DNA from: Armatimonadota bacterium
GTDB lineage: Bacteria > Armatimonadota > DTGP01 > JAKQQT01
DNA: 64,000 nt
Reading direction: 5' to 3'
Assembly: GCA_036504095.1 (NCBI GenBank)
Contig: DASXVS010000080.1
Location: 124,001 to 188,000 of the forward strand
The first letter of the stretch is position 1; every line of letters starts with the position of its first letter. The notes beneath the pieces were generated by a model, which was not told the DNA's origin, did no database searches, and was given only the letters and a program-made list of their open reading frames with translations. Of this stretch, positions 46,030 through 55,400 are shown piece by piece. A program made the position numbers and the translations under genes.

Positions 46030-46087
46030 GCGGCGCAATGGGTCAGTGAGCCAGGCCGACATTTGAACATTGACCCATTGGCCGCCG
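46030..46087. repeat. CAATGGGTCA-type inverted repeat
   Basis: GCGGCGCAATGGGTCAGTG (46030-46048) pairs with CATTGACCCATTGGCCGCC (46069-46087) with a few mismatches. It begins 8 bases after the porin stop and ends about 14 bases before the ribosome-binding site of the next gene. Confidence 0.65.
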
Positions 46088-46110
46088 GAGCGATGCCCGG
46101 GGGAGGAAAA

Positions 46111-47094
46111 ATGAAGCTGCTACGGCTGGTTACGTGGAGAATTCGACCACTGCTCCTGTTGGCGGGCGCGGCTCTGGCCACCCCGGCCCGCGCTGATGAT
46201 CCGCGAACGGTTCGCGTTGGTTACGCCCCGAGCATCACCGATGCGGTCGGCATCGTCGGCTTCTCCCCTCAGAAGCGTTCGTACTATAAAGCCTTTCCCG
46301 GCGTAACGTTCAACAACCGGTTGTTCCTCGCCGGCCCTGCCGTCATCGAGGCCATGCGAAGGGACGAAATCGACATGGCTTTCGTCGATGGTGGCGCGGC
46401 GATTTCCGCCTTCGCGCGCTCGCCTGATATCGTCGTTCTGACCGGCACCACAGCAGGCGGCACGATCCTGGTTGGACGGAAGGGCGTAGCCATCACCGCC
46501 GCCGCCGGCCTTCAGGGCAGGAAAGTCGCCGTTCCCGAGATCGGCTGCACCCAGGATACGCTGCTTCGCTTTCTCCTGGCCCTGAACGGCCTCCGCGCCG
46601 AAGATAAAGGCGGCAAGGTGGCGGTGATGGCCATAGACAACCCCGAGCTTCCGGGCCTGTTTCTTCAGAAGAAGATCGACGCCGCCTGCGTGCCTGAACC
46701 GTGGGGTTCGTATCTCGTGAAGGAGGCCGGCGCAACCGTCATACTGGGCTCCGGGCAGATGTTTAATGAGGGCGAATACCCCGCAACCGTTCTCGTGGCG
46801 CGCAAGGCGTTTGCCGATGCCAACCCTCGCTTCACCCGGAAGTTTCGCGATGTGACGAGGCGGATTACGCTCGTCATCAGCAGTCAGAAGATGAACTACG
46901 CACCGCTCCTGAAATCGGAGATGAAACGCCTCAGCGGTCGCACAATGACGGACGCTTCCATCACAAGCGGGCTGAAGCGCTGCCGGTTCACGACCACGGC
47001 GAACGCGCATGACATGGCGGTCTTCGCCAAGTTGGTAGACGTCGCGGGATATATGCCCCCCGGCGCCAAACTCGACGGGATTATGCTGCAGTAA
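46111..47094 (+). CDS. ABC transporter substrate-binding protein, SsuA/NMT1 type
   Basis: The 327-residue product has a signal peptide (LLLLAGAALATPARA) and a GGAGG close to the ATG. The mature sequence, with VRVGYAPSITDAVGIVGF, VIEAMRRDEIDMAFVDGGAA, ILVGRKGVAITAAAGLQGRKVAVPEIGCTQDTLLRFLL, KKIDAACVPEPWGSYLVKEAG and EYPATVLVARKAF, fits periplasmic proteins that bind alkanesulfonates, nitrate or thiamine precursors. No permease or ATPase gene is beside it; its neighbour is the porin, suggesting a shared uptake role. Ligand unknown. Confidence 0.88.
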   Translation: MKLLRLVTWRIRPLLLLAGAALATPARADDPRTVRVGYAPSITDAVGIVGFSPQKRSYYKAFPGVTFNNRLFLAGPAVIEAMRRDEIDMAFVDGGAAISAFARSPDIVVLTGTTAGGTILVGRKGVAITAAAGLQGRKVAVPEIGCTQDTLLRFLLALNGLRAEDKGGKVAVMAIDNPELPGLFLQKKIDAACVPEPWGSYLVKEAGATVILGSGQMFNEGEYPATVLVARKAFADANPRFTRKFRDVTRRITLVISSQKMNYAPLLKSEMKRLSGRTMTDASITSGLKRCRFTTTANAHDMAVFAKLVDVAGYMPPGAKLDGIMLQ

Positions 47095-47265
47095 GCCGCT
47101 TCATGTCCGCTCCTCTGGTAACTGGGCGCCTGCCGGGATTGAAGCAAGTGCCGGATTCGGCACTCCGTAAGCCGTTCGGAACCGACCTGCCGGGTGGTCA
47201 ACCGGTATAAACCTATAATGCCGATGGCAGCGTCACCACGACCATCTCCGCTGGCTGCTGGAGAC

Positions 47266-47577
47266 TTAGGCCTCCAGCCGCCAGATACAGGTCCAGACAT
47301 CACCCGAGGCCAGCTGAAGCGCTTCAGCGCTTACCCAAGTGTCCGCGCCGAACCATCGCACGAACTCCTCGGTGACGATTCGCCAGACATCGTCCTCCGA
47401 GGCCATCTCGCGCATACGTGCCACGATCGACTCCGCCTCAGGCGCGTATTCGTCAGCCGGCGCGCCCATTTCGATGAGCCCAACCGGGTCGCGGAGTCGC
47501 AATATGTCATTCACTGCGAAAAGCAGGTCGGCGTAATCGGCCTTCGAGCGGCGCTTTGCGGCCTGTGATTCCATCAT
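47266..47577 (-). CDS. small DUF1871-like protein
   Basis: The 103-residue product begins with tandem ATG codons (47577, 47574). Its core is VNDILRLRDPVGLIEMGAPADEYAPEAESIVARMREMASEDDVWRIV then EEFVRWFG. The DP(I/V)GL..G.P.DEY.PE pattern is typical of small DUF1871-type proteins of unknown role. It ends just before a possibly unconnected non-coding gap and is oriented the same way as dnaN, about 45 bases downstream of it, so it may be read from the dnaN transcript. Confidence 0.75.
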   Translation of the reverse strand: MMESQAAKRRSKADYADLLFAVNDILRLRDPVGLIEMGAPADEYAPEAESIVARMREMASEDDVWRIVTEEFVRWFGADTWVSAEALQLASGDVWTCIWRLEA

Positions 47578-47622
47578 GCGGTCGCGAATCCTTTGCGGAC
47601 GAATGGACTGCTGGCCGCGCTT

Positions 47623-48723
47623 CTACACGATCTGCATTGGCATGATCACGTAGATGTAGTCGGTGCCATCCACGGGGCGGACGAGGCCGGGGTTGAGGCT
47701 GCCGGTCAGCTCGAAGCGCACGCCTTCTCCGGGCAGGACGTTCAGTACGTCCAGTAGGTACTTGGCGTTGAAGGCGATCTCGATGTCGTCGCCCTCGCGC
47801 ATCACTTCCACGTCCTCGCGGGCGCGACCGACGCCGCCGGCGTCTGCCGAGACGATGACTTTCTCGCCGTCGGTCTTCAGGATGATGCGGTTGCTGGCTT
47901 CTTTGGCGACGATGTAGGCGCGGCGGGCGCTGGCAGCGAGGTCTGCGGTCTGCATAGTGATGCTCTTGTCCGTGCTGCTGGGTATGACGCGCTCGAAGTT
48001 CGGGAACTGTCCCTCGATGAGGCGGCTCACCAGGACGGTGTTGTCCACCTGGAATTGCGCCTGGTTCTTGCCGAGGCGGATAACAACGTCCGCTTCCTCG
48101 TCTGACGGCAGAATCCGCGCGAGTTCGTTGAGGGCGCGGGAGGGGATGATCGCACCGGCCTCTATATCAAGCCCCTCCACCTTCAGGTTGCGGACCGCGA
48201 GGCGGTGGCCGTCGGTGGCCGCCATCGTCACGGCGCCGTCCTTGATGGTGAGGTTGATCCCGGTCATAATGGCCCGCGCCTCGTCCGGGGACGCCGCGAA
48301 GACCACCTGGGTGATCATCGATTTGAGCGCGCCCACTTTCAGGGTGACCTGGGTCTCGTCGCCAACCTCGGGCAGAACCGGATATTCCTCGGCCGGCAGT
48401 CCCACCAGGTCGAAACTGCTGCGGTCGCAGGCCAGCACCACATTGCCCGGCGAATCGGCGGAGAACTGGACGTGGCTGTCCGGCAGGGCGTTTACGATGT
48501 CGGTAAGGATCTTGGACGAAACGGTGAACGCGCCTTCGTCCTGTACCTGGGCGGGGATGTGCCGGCGGATGCCGATCTCCAGATCGTAGCCGGTAATCTC
48601 CAGCCCGCCCGGCTCCGTCTTGATGAGTAGATTCATCAGGATCGGCAAGGTGGATTTGCCCGTCACGCGGCTGGCGGCCGCCAGTCCCTCGTGCAGGTCC
48701 CGCTTGGTACACATGGCCTTCAT
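47623..48723 (-). CDS. dnaN: DNA polymerase III beta subunit (sliding clamp)
   Basis: DnaN forms the ring that holds DNA polymerase III on its template. The 366-residue product has the three-domain clamp layout. It starts KAMCTKRDLHEGLAAASRVTG, with KSTLPILMNLLI, SSFDLVGLPAEEYPVLPEV, TGINLTIKDGAVTMAATDGHRLAVR, FPNFERVIPSS and the C-terminal YLLDVLNVLPGEGVRFEL..DGTDYIYVIMPMQIV. GGAGAG precedes the ATG. It is not next to dnaA, recF or gyrB here; neighbours are a DUF1871-like gene and alpha-mannosidases. Confidence 0.97.
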   Translation of the reverse strand: MKAMCTKRDLHEGLAAASRVTGKSTLPILMNLLIKTEPGGLEITGYDLEIGIRRHIPAQVQDEGAFTVSSKILTDIVNALPDSHVQFSADSPGNVVLACDRSSFDLVGLPAEEYPVLPEVGDETQVTLKVGALKSMITQVVFAASPDEARAIMTGINLTIKDGAVTMAATDGHRLAVRNLKVEGLDIEAGAIIPSRALNELARILPSDEEADVVIRLGKNQAQFQVDNTVLVSRLIEGQFPNFERVIPSSTDKSITMQTADLAASARRAYIVAKEASNRIILKTDGEKVIVSADAGGVGRAREDVEVMREGDDIEIAFNAKYLLDVLNVLPGEGVRFELTGSLNPGLVRPVDGTDYIYVIMPMQIV

Positions 48724-48764
48724 CGCTGTCTCTCCAGTGGTATAGGTTTCGGGTTTACGTTTGT

Positions 48765-48793
48765 ATTATGGCGCGTTGGCGCGGGGATGTCAC
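48765..48793 (-). promoter_or_regulatory. promoter of dnaN
   Basis: Read leftward, GTGACA (48793-48788) and CATAAT (48770-48765) are exactly 17 bases apart. Transcription would start near 48757, giving a leader of about 35 bases. Confidence 0.6.
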
Positions 48794-48804
48794 GCACACA
48801 AAGC

Positions 48805-48833
48805 GAAGTCCCCGCGTGGACGGCGGGGACTTC
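48805..48833 (-). terminator. terminator between the mannosidase operon and dnaN
   Basis: GAAGTCCCCGC (48805-48815) and GCGGGGACTTC (48823-48833) form a perfect 11-bp stem with a 7-base loop. Read leftward it is followed by GCTTTGTGTG. It sits just upstream of the dnaN -35 element, insulating dnaN from the genes before it. Confidence 0.65.
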
Positions 48834-49084
48834 AAGTGCCGCGCGATTGCGCTGAAATGTTTGGCGGCGCGGGAGGTGGCTCTTACCTCCACTGAATGCC
48901 GGGAGACGCTCTTTTTAGCGGCAGGGTGCTGGGTGGCTCCCCCACACAAGAACAGACCAACTGACCAACATTGCGCCGCCAACCTCTACTCATTTTGGCA
49001 GAACTCAGCCGGATAATGAGCATACAAGCACAAAACCGCGGCGCCCCAGCGCAAGAGTGCCCCCCATTAACACCTTGCGTCCGG
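48834..49084. other. intergenic region beyond the mannosidase stop
   Basis: About 250 bases without a convincing gene. Short inverted words occur (GGAGGTggctcttACCTCC near 48870-48890) and TTTTT follows at 48912. I looked for DnaA boxes of the TTATCCACA type and saw none. Confidence 0.45.
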
Positions 49085-52000
49085 TCAACGGGCGCGCAGC
49101 ACCAGGTTTCGTATCTCGAAGCGGCGCAGGTCGGCAGTGGCGCTTGAGCCCGACTGCCGGCTCCCGAGCGGGTCTTCGATGAAGTTCACCCATTGCGTTG
49201 ACGTAAAGTCGGCGTCCGATCCCACGGTGGCCTTTCCCGCCTTCCCATCGGCCTCGTAGAGGCGGACGAGGATGCCTTTCGGATCGTCCTCCGCGCGTTT
49301 GAGCACGGTTGCCACGACGCCTTCGCCATCGACCTTCAGGAACGACTTCTGAAGCGGAAACCGCCCCGAGGCGCTTGGCGCCACGGTGGCTGAAACGAAG
49401 GGCTGGTTGAATTCATAGCCCCGTTTCACCTGCTCGGCGCCATACGCGCCGGCGTGCGTCACCAGTGCCGCCTGAACGAAGTGGGCGCGCATATCCGAGG
49501 TGGAATCCAGACGGTTGGGCGTACGGATCAGGGACAGCCGAAGGGTGTTTCCCGTCGCCGAATAGCCGTGTTTGCAGTCGTTCAGGAGGGTTATACCGCC
49601 CTCCGCTGAACTGAGATCCCCTGATTTCAGCACCGCCGCCTCCCGTCCGTCGCTGGGGTGTTCCTCAGTGGCGAATGGAATCTCATAGCGGAAGACGGGG
49701 TCGGACCCGGCCACGTCGCAAGCCAGTTTGAGGAACGGGGTTGACGCCTCGTGGGTCCCCTCCTCCTGCCAATCAATCCACATCGGCAATTCGACCTGCT
49801 CGGATCCTGCATTCAGCACGATGTGCTGGATAATCGTGGAGTGGCGGTATTGCCGCGTCACCTCCACAAGGCAGCGCGCGTGATCGCTCGTCAGAACCTT
49901 CACGGTCGCCGGGCCATCCAGGACCTCGTGCGCGGTGTATTTGCCCACGACCCACGCATCGCCGCTCGGATCCTCATACCAGACTTCGAACCGGTTCGCC
50001 GCACCGCCGGGGGCCAGTGTCTCCCGGTTGTACGGCAGATCCTTGAGGCTGGTGATCAGCCCGTTATCCTTCCGAATCACGACGCTGCGGAGGCCGTTAT
50101 CCAGAGTGAGGGTCTCCGCTTCATCCTTGACCTGAACGATCCCGCAGTTGGAGGCTGACGGGTTGAGCGGACGGATTTCATAAACGCTGTAGCCGAACCC
50201 TGGCACGTTGTGCGCGATAAACGACGCCATCGGTTCGCCGGACGGGTTGTCGCGGCGCTCTCCTGTCTGGAGTGAGATCAGGGAAAGCGCCCCGGCCGGC
50301 GACACAGCGACCCATTCGCCCCGTACAGGACGCGGCCACGGAAACCGCACCTCACCGCTGTGCTGCCACCCGAGCGGGTTGAACGCCATCACGGCCAGAT
50401 CGCTGTCGGGCGGACACGTGGCGAGACTGGCGAGGAATCGAACCGAAGCCCCGGCGATATTACGGCTCTCCGCGACGATCGCGGACAGTTGCTCGACGCT
50501 TTGCCGATACACCTGATGCGTGCCGCTTCCCGGGAGCGAGTCGTGATGCTGGTTGAAAGTGATGCCCCACCAGGCTTCGTCGAAACGGTCCTTCAGGTAG
50601 GGCTGCCCGAAGAGGCCCGCGATGGAAGCCGCCGTTTCGGCGGTGGCTGTTGCGTTCTCGGCGTCGCGGTTCAGGCGCTTCATTTCGGAATGTGTGGTGT
50701 AGCAGCCGTCGATGCGGGGGTCCAGCGATGTCTTCACAACCGGAAGCGCCGTCAGATCCTGCTTCCGCTCCGCGTCGAAGAAAGCCTGCGCCGTGGAATA
50801 CTCCACGGTTGGATAGTACGGCGTCTTCTTCCACGTCTCCGCGATATTCAGTTGCTCACGCGTCGGTCCGCCGCCGTGGTTTCCCACGCCATAAACCCAC
50901 ATGATGTCGGTGGTTCCGGTCGCCTGCTTCCACGGGACCAATTCGTCGAGGATCTTGCCGCTGAGGTTGGAGTCATACCACGAGCCGGATGCGATCTCAT
51001 CGAACGTCAGAGCGCGGGTGCCGTCCGGACCCTCCCACCAGAAGAACGGTTTGCCCTGACCGCCTCGTCCGAAGTAGTAGTTTTCGATGCCGCCCATTTT
51101 GAGCATCTGGGGCATGCTCCACGTGTGACCGAACGTATCCGGTTCGAACCCGACGGTCGCGGTCTTGCCGAACCACTTCCGGAAATATCGCTGTGCCAGC
51201 AGGAAATTGCGGGCGTGGCTCTCCTCCGAAATCATCCACGTATCGCCTTCCGATACGCGCCCTCCCACGATGTCCCACTGGCCGGACTTCACCTTTTGCT
51301 GCATCCGCTTGAACACGTCGGGATAGTGCTCCTGCACGATGCGGTACAGGCTGCTGCTGCTCTGCGAATATTTGAAACCCGGAAACTCGTCCATGAACCG
51401 GACGGCCTGCGAGAACGTCTTGTTGCAGACGTCGTAGATCTCGGGCCACTCCCACTGCCACGCGGGGTCGATATGTCCGTGGCCTACCAGGTGGCCCGTG
51501 AAGCGCTTCATCAGCGGACGCGTGCGGGCGAGGCTCGCCTTGGCCCTGGCCAGGCGGGCGTTGACGCCATCAGGGCTCAACGGCGATCCGGTCTCGATCT
51601 CGTCGATCGCCCCCCTCGCCTCGTCGATCGGTTGCTTGAATTTCGCGCCGTCCGGTGTAAGCGCGGCGAGAGAGGCCACCAATTGGATATCGTGCGCTAC
51701 TTCACGCGCCTGGCCCTCGCGGTCATACGCGGCCACCTGATCGGCGACGACAGCCTTGATATCCGCCTCCGGCGTGATGAGCGAGCGCTCGACCGGACGG
51801 ACGACGACTTTCTGGCTATATCCGGAGATGCCTTGAATCCCTGCTCCGACGGGAAGCGCGCCACTCTGATAGACCCACGTCCACGTCCCGTCCGCGTGGT
51901 GAACACCGACGCTCCCCGCGAAAAAGGCGTATGGCCCCGGTTCGTCACCCTCAAACACGATGCTCCATTTGGTGGTTGTGCACCCGGCGACACTGTCGAG

Positions 52001-52345
52001 CGGAAACACCCTGTGACGCCACTGGCCGCGCGCCGGAGTGATGACCGTCTTGGGATGAAGGTCAAACCCGTTCTGATCCGTGATCTTCCGGTCCCGGAGC
52101 GGCAGGCCCTGGTCCAGTTCGGCATCCACACCGCCGCTTATCTCCGCCGAGTCGGGACTGATGAAGAGGTCATACTCGAGGCGGTCTCCGGCTGCGAAGG
52201 TGACGCGCTGGTTCGACAGGTTGTAATACACCATCGAAGCGCCGCCTTTGGCGAGTTCGGTTCCCGCCATCATCATAACGGTGTCCGCGGACGCGGCAGT
52301 GCCAGACACCAGAGCCATCACTACCAGTGGGATCACGATGCGCAT
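49085..52345 (-). CDS. secreted GH38 alpha-mannosidase (copy 2, downstream)
   Basis: GH38 enzymes are retaining, zinc-dependent alpha-mannosidases that trim mannose from glycans. The 1086-residue protein has a signal peptide (PLVVMALVSGTAASA), then a ~250-residue beta-rich N-terminal region. The GH38 catalytic domain has the zinc ligands in VGHGHIDPAWQWEWPE and the nucleophile Asp in GFEPDTFGHTWSMPQ. Further motifs are WWEGPDGTRALTFDE, GVGNHGGGPTREQL and FNQHHDSLPGSGTHQVY. C-terminal sandwich domains follow. It ends in FEIRNLVLRAR, aligning with the end of its neighbour. It is the second gene of a tandem pair, separated from copy 1 by 55 bases. Confidence 0.95.
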   Translation of the reverse strand: MRIVIPLVVMALVSGTAASADTVMMMAGTELAKGGASMVYYNLSNQRVTFAAGDRLEYDLFISPDSAEISGGVDAELDQGLPLRDRKITDQNGFDLHPKTVITPARGQWRHRVFPLDSVAGCTTTKWSIVFEGDEPGPYAFFAGSVGVHHADGTWTWVYQSGALPVGAGIQGISGYSQKVVVRPVERSLITPEADIKAVVADQVAAYDREGQAREVAHDIQLVASLAALTPDGAKFKQPIDEARGAIDEIETGSPLSPDGVNARLARAKASLARTRPLMKRFTGHLVGHGHIDPAWQWEWPEIYDVCNKTFSQAVRFMDEFPGFKYSQSSSSLYRIVQEHYPDVFKRMQQKVKSGQWDIVGGRVSEGDTWMISEESHARNFLLAQRYFRKWFGKTATVGFEPDTFGHTWSMPQMLKMGGIENYYFGRGGQGKPFFWWEGPDGTRALTFDEIASGSWYDSNLSGKILDELVPWKQATGTTDIMWVYGVGNHGGGPTREQLNIAETWKKTPYYPTVEYSTAQAFFDAERKQDLTALPVVKTSLDPRIDGCYTTHSEMKRLNRDAENATATAETAASIAGLFGQPYLKDRFDEAWWGITFNQHHDSLPGSGTHQVYRQSVEQLSAIVAESRNIAGASVRFLASLATCPPDSDLAVMAFNPLGWQHSGEVRFPWPRPVRGEWVAVSPAGALSLISLQTGERRDNPSGEPMASFIAHNVPGFGYSVYEIRPLNPSASNCGIVQVKDEAETLTLDNGLRSVVIRKDNGLITSLKDLPYNRETLAPGGAANRFEVWYEDPSGDAWVVGKYTAHEVLDGPATVKVLTSDHARCLVEVTRQYRHSTIIQHIVLNAGSEQVELPMWIDWQEEGTHEASTPFLKLACDVAGSDPVFRYEIPFATEEHPSDGREAAVLKSGDLSSAEGGITLLNDCKHGYSATGNTLRLSLIRTPNRLDSTSDMRAHFVQAALVTHAGAYGAEQVKRGYEFNQPFVSATVAPSASGRFPLQKSFLKVDGEGVVATVLKRAEDDPKGILVRLYEADGKAGKATVGSDADFTSTQWVNFIEDPLGSRQSGSSATADLRRFEIRNLVLRAR

Positions 52346-52359
52346 GAGAGCGGTCTCCC

Positions 52360-52381
52360 GGGGCGAGGCATGCCTCGCCCC
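52360..52381. repeat. perfect 22-bp palindrome GGGGCGAGGCA/TGCCTCGCCCC
   Basis: A perfect palindrome with no loop lies in the 55-base gap between the two mannosidase genes. It may form a hairpin that sets relative expression of the two genes, or be one more member of the intergenic repeat set. Confidence 0.85.
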
Positions 52382-52400
52382 TTACGGTATCAACCGGGTG

Positions 52401-55400
52401 CTACTTGGTCTTCGCAACCTTGGCGGGCCTGGCGGCCGGTCTGGCAGCCACTGGTTTGTCGCGATAAAGCAGCAGGTTGCGGATCTCGTATTTATGCAGG
52501 TTGACGTTGGTTACGGCTGATGTGCTGATGCCGGACAACGGATTCTCCACGAAATTCACCCATTGCGTGGCCGCGAGAGTCGTATCCGAGGAGACCGTGA
52601 CCGGGGACTGGTTGCCGCTCGCTTCGTAGAAACGGACGAGCATCGCCTTCGGATCGTCTTCCGAGCGCTTGAGCACCGTGGAAACGACGTTGTCGCCCAC
52701 AACGAGCACGAACGATTTCTCCAGAGGCAGGGCGCCGTTGGAGGACGGCGGCACGCGGGCGCCGACAAACTCCTGGTTGAACTCGAACCCGCGCTTGACC
52801 TGCGCCGCTCCGTACGCGCCCGTGTGCGGGAAGAGGGCGAGGTTGATGAAGTGCTCGCGCTGGTCCGCCATCGCGTCGGGTTCGTAACTGGCCCGGAGCA
52901 GCGAGACCCGAAGTGAGTTTCCTTCGGCGGTGTGGCCGCTCTTGGAGTCGTTGACAAGCGTGATCCCGCCTTCGGCGTTGCTCAGGTCCGCCGATTTCAA
53001 TGCGACGCACTCTTCGCCGTTGGCGGGGCGTTGTATCGTGGCGAAGGGAATCTCATACGAGGCCTTCAGACCGTCACCGGCCACGTCGCACGCCATCTTG
53101 AGCAGCGGCGCGGGGTCCTTGCCGTTGCCGAATTCCTGCCAGTCGACCCAGATGGGCGTTTCCACCTGATCCGCGCCGGCCCGCAGGACGACGTGCTGTG
53201 TAATGCGGCTCTTGCCGTAGTCGCGGCTGATCTCGATAATCACAGCGCCGGGACCGTTGTTCAGGACCTTGACCTGGGCGTCGCCGTCAAGCGCTTTGTG
53301 GCCGGCATACGCGCCAAGCTGCCAGGCGCTCATCCCGCCGGGCTTCTCTTCCCATATCTCCAGCCGGTTGCCCGCCCCGCCGGCCGCGATCATCTCGCGC
53401 TTCGCGTTACTGTCATACACGCTGGTGATGAGGCCATTGCGCTTGTTGACTGTGACTTTGAGGCTGGCGTTTTCAATGACGTAGGCATCTACACCGCTCT
53501 GGTTGAGGGTTACCGCGTCGAGAAGCCTGTCGCTCCCCGATACGCGCCGCATCCCGAATACCCGATATCCGAAGCCCGGGACGTCTCTGGCCTCGAAGAC
53601 GGCCATCGGCTCACCGGACGGGTTGTCCGGGCGCAGGCCGCGCAGGATGGTCACCGGGACCGTCGAGCCGTCCGGGGCGGTGGCGACCCACTGGTCGGCG
53701 TCGGGCTGGTACGGCCACGGCGCCTTCACGATGCCTGAGTGCTTCCAGCCAAGCCCGTTGAAGGCGACGACGTTGTAGTCCGCTCCCTCAGACCGCTTCA
53801 TGAATGTGGCAAGGTACCTGACTGAGTCACCGGCGATGTTCCTGCTGCTGGCGACAATTGCGCTAAGCTGTTCGCGGCTCTTCACATAGGACTCGTGGAT
53901 GGCGCTTCCGGGCAGGGTGTCGTGGTGGTGGTTGAAGCAGATGCCTTCCCAGTTTTCATTGAAAGTGCGCTGCGGATAGGGCTGGCCGAAGAGATTGGCG
54001 ATTGTGGCGGCCGATTCGGCAGTGGCGGTGGCGTTCTCGGCATCGCGGTTAAGGCGTTTGAGGTCGCTGTGCGTTGTGTAGCATCCGTTGAATACGGGGT
54101 TCAGTTCGTCCGCGATGGTCGGGACCTTGCTCAGGTCACCCTTCTTGATCGCGTCGAAGAATTTGGTGGCTGTCGAGAACTTGACGTTGGGATAGAACGG
54201 CGCCTTCTGCCATTTGCGGCCTTCCTGAATCTGTTCCCGCGTGACACCGCCGCCGTGGTCTCCCACTCCGTAGATCCACAGGATCGAATTTGTGCCCGTC
54301 TTGTCATACCATGGGAACACTTCGTTCAGAGTGCTCTGAGTGAGGTTTCCCCCATACCACGAACCGGAAGCGGGTTCGTCAAACGCCAGAACCTTCGTCC
54401 CGTCCGGGCCTTCCCACCAGAAGAGCGGTTTGTCCTTGCCTCCGCGGCAGAAGTAGTAGGTGTCACACCCGCCCATCTTGATGATTTCGGGCATGCTCCA
54501 TGTATGGCCGAACGTATCCGGTTCCCAGCCCACGGTCGCGGTCTTGCCGAACGCGTCCTTGAAATAGCGCTGGCCGAGGAGGAAATGGCGTGCGTGGCTC
54601 TCCTCGCTGATCATGTTCGTGTCGCCTTCGCACACGCGTCCTCCAACAACGTCCCAGGTCCCCGCCTTGACCTTCTGCTGGATGCGTTTGAACACGTCCG
54701 GGTAGTAATCCTGCGTGGCCTTATAGAGCGCACTACTGCTTTGGCTGTATCCGAACCCGGGGAACTCGTCCATGAGGTTCGAGATTGTGTTGAACGTCGC
54801 GCGGCACACCTCGTAGGACTCCGGCCATTCCCAGAGCCACTGAAAATCGATGTGGCTATGGCCGACCAGATAGCCGGTGAAGGCCTGCATCAGCGGGTGC
54901 GTATGCCCGAGTTGTTCCCGGCCGGAAGTCAGGAGGGAGTTCATCTCCTCGGCGCTCATGTCATGGCTGGATTTGACCTTGTCCAGTGCCTGGCGGGCCG
55001 CCGTGATGTATTTCGCGTAACCGGCGGCGTCCGGCGCTGATTTGGCGAATTTCTCAACGTATTCGACGTCGTTCTGGAACTGCGTGATGTCGGAATCGCG
55101 CCTGAACGCGGCCATCTGGTCCGCCACGACCTTATCGATGTTGCCGGCCGCAACCCAATCGCGATTTACCGCGCGAAGGACGATTTCGCGGCTGTATCCT
55201 ACGTTGCTGATGTCGCCCGCGGGCGCCGGCGCAGGGCCACCGTTGTACGCCCAATCCCAGGTGCCGTCCGCGTGCCGGATGCCGTAGGCGCCGACAAATA
55301 TGACATATGGTCCCGGCTTGTCGCCTTCAAAGGCGATGGTCCAGGTGCGAACAGTCATACCCTCGAGTGAATCCAGTTTGATGACGCGATGATACCATTT

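Noticed and set aside
48768-49016. 82-codon rightward frame in the dnaN upstream gap
   Set aside because: It overlaps the dnaN promoter and the terminator hairpin, has no ribosome-binding site and no recognisable features.
48724-49084. Replication origin next to dnaN
   Set aside because: No DnaA-box-like 9-mers or AT-rich unwinding region were seen; the gap is explained by a promoter and a terminator.
50360-52504. 714-codon rightward frame opposite the GH38 gene
   Set aside because: Antisense shadow of a mannosidase with intact zinc and nucleophile motifs; the frame also crosses the mannosidase start and the intergenic palindrome.
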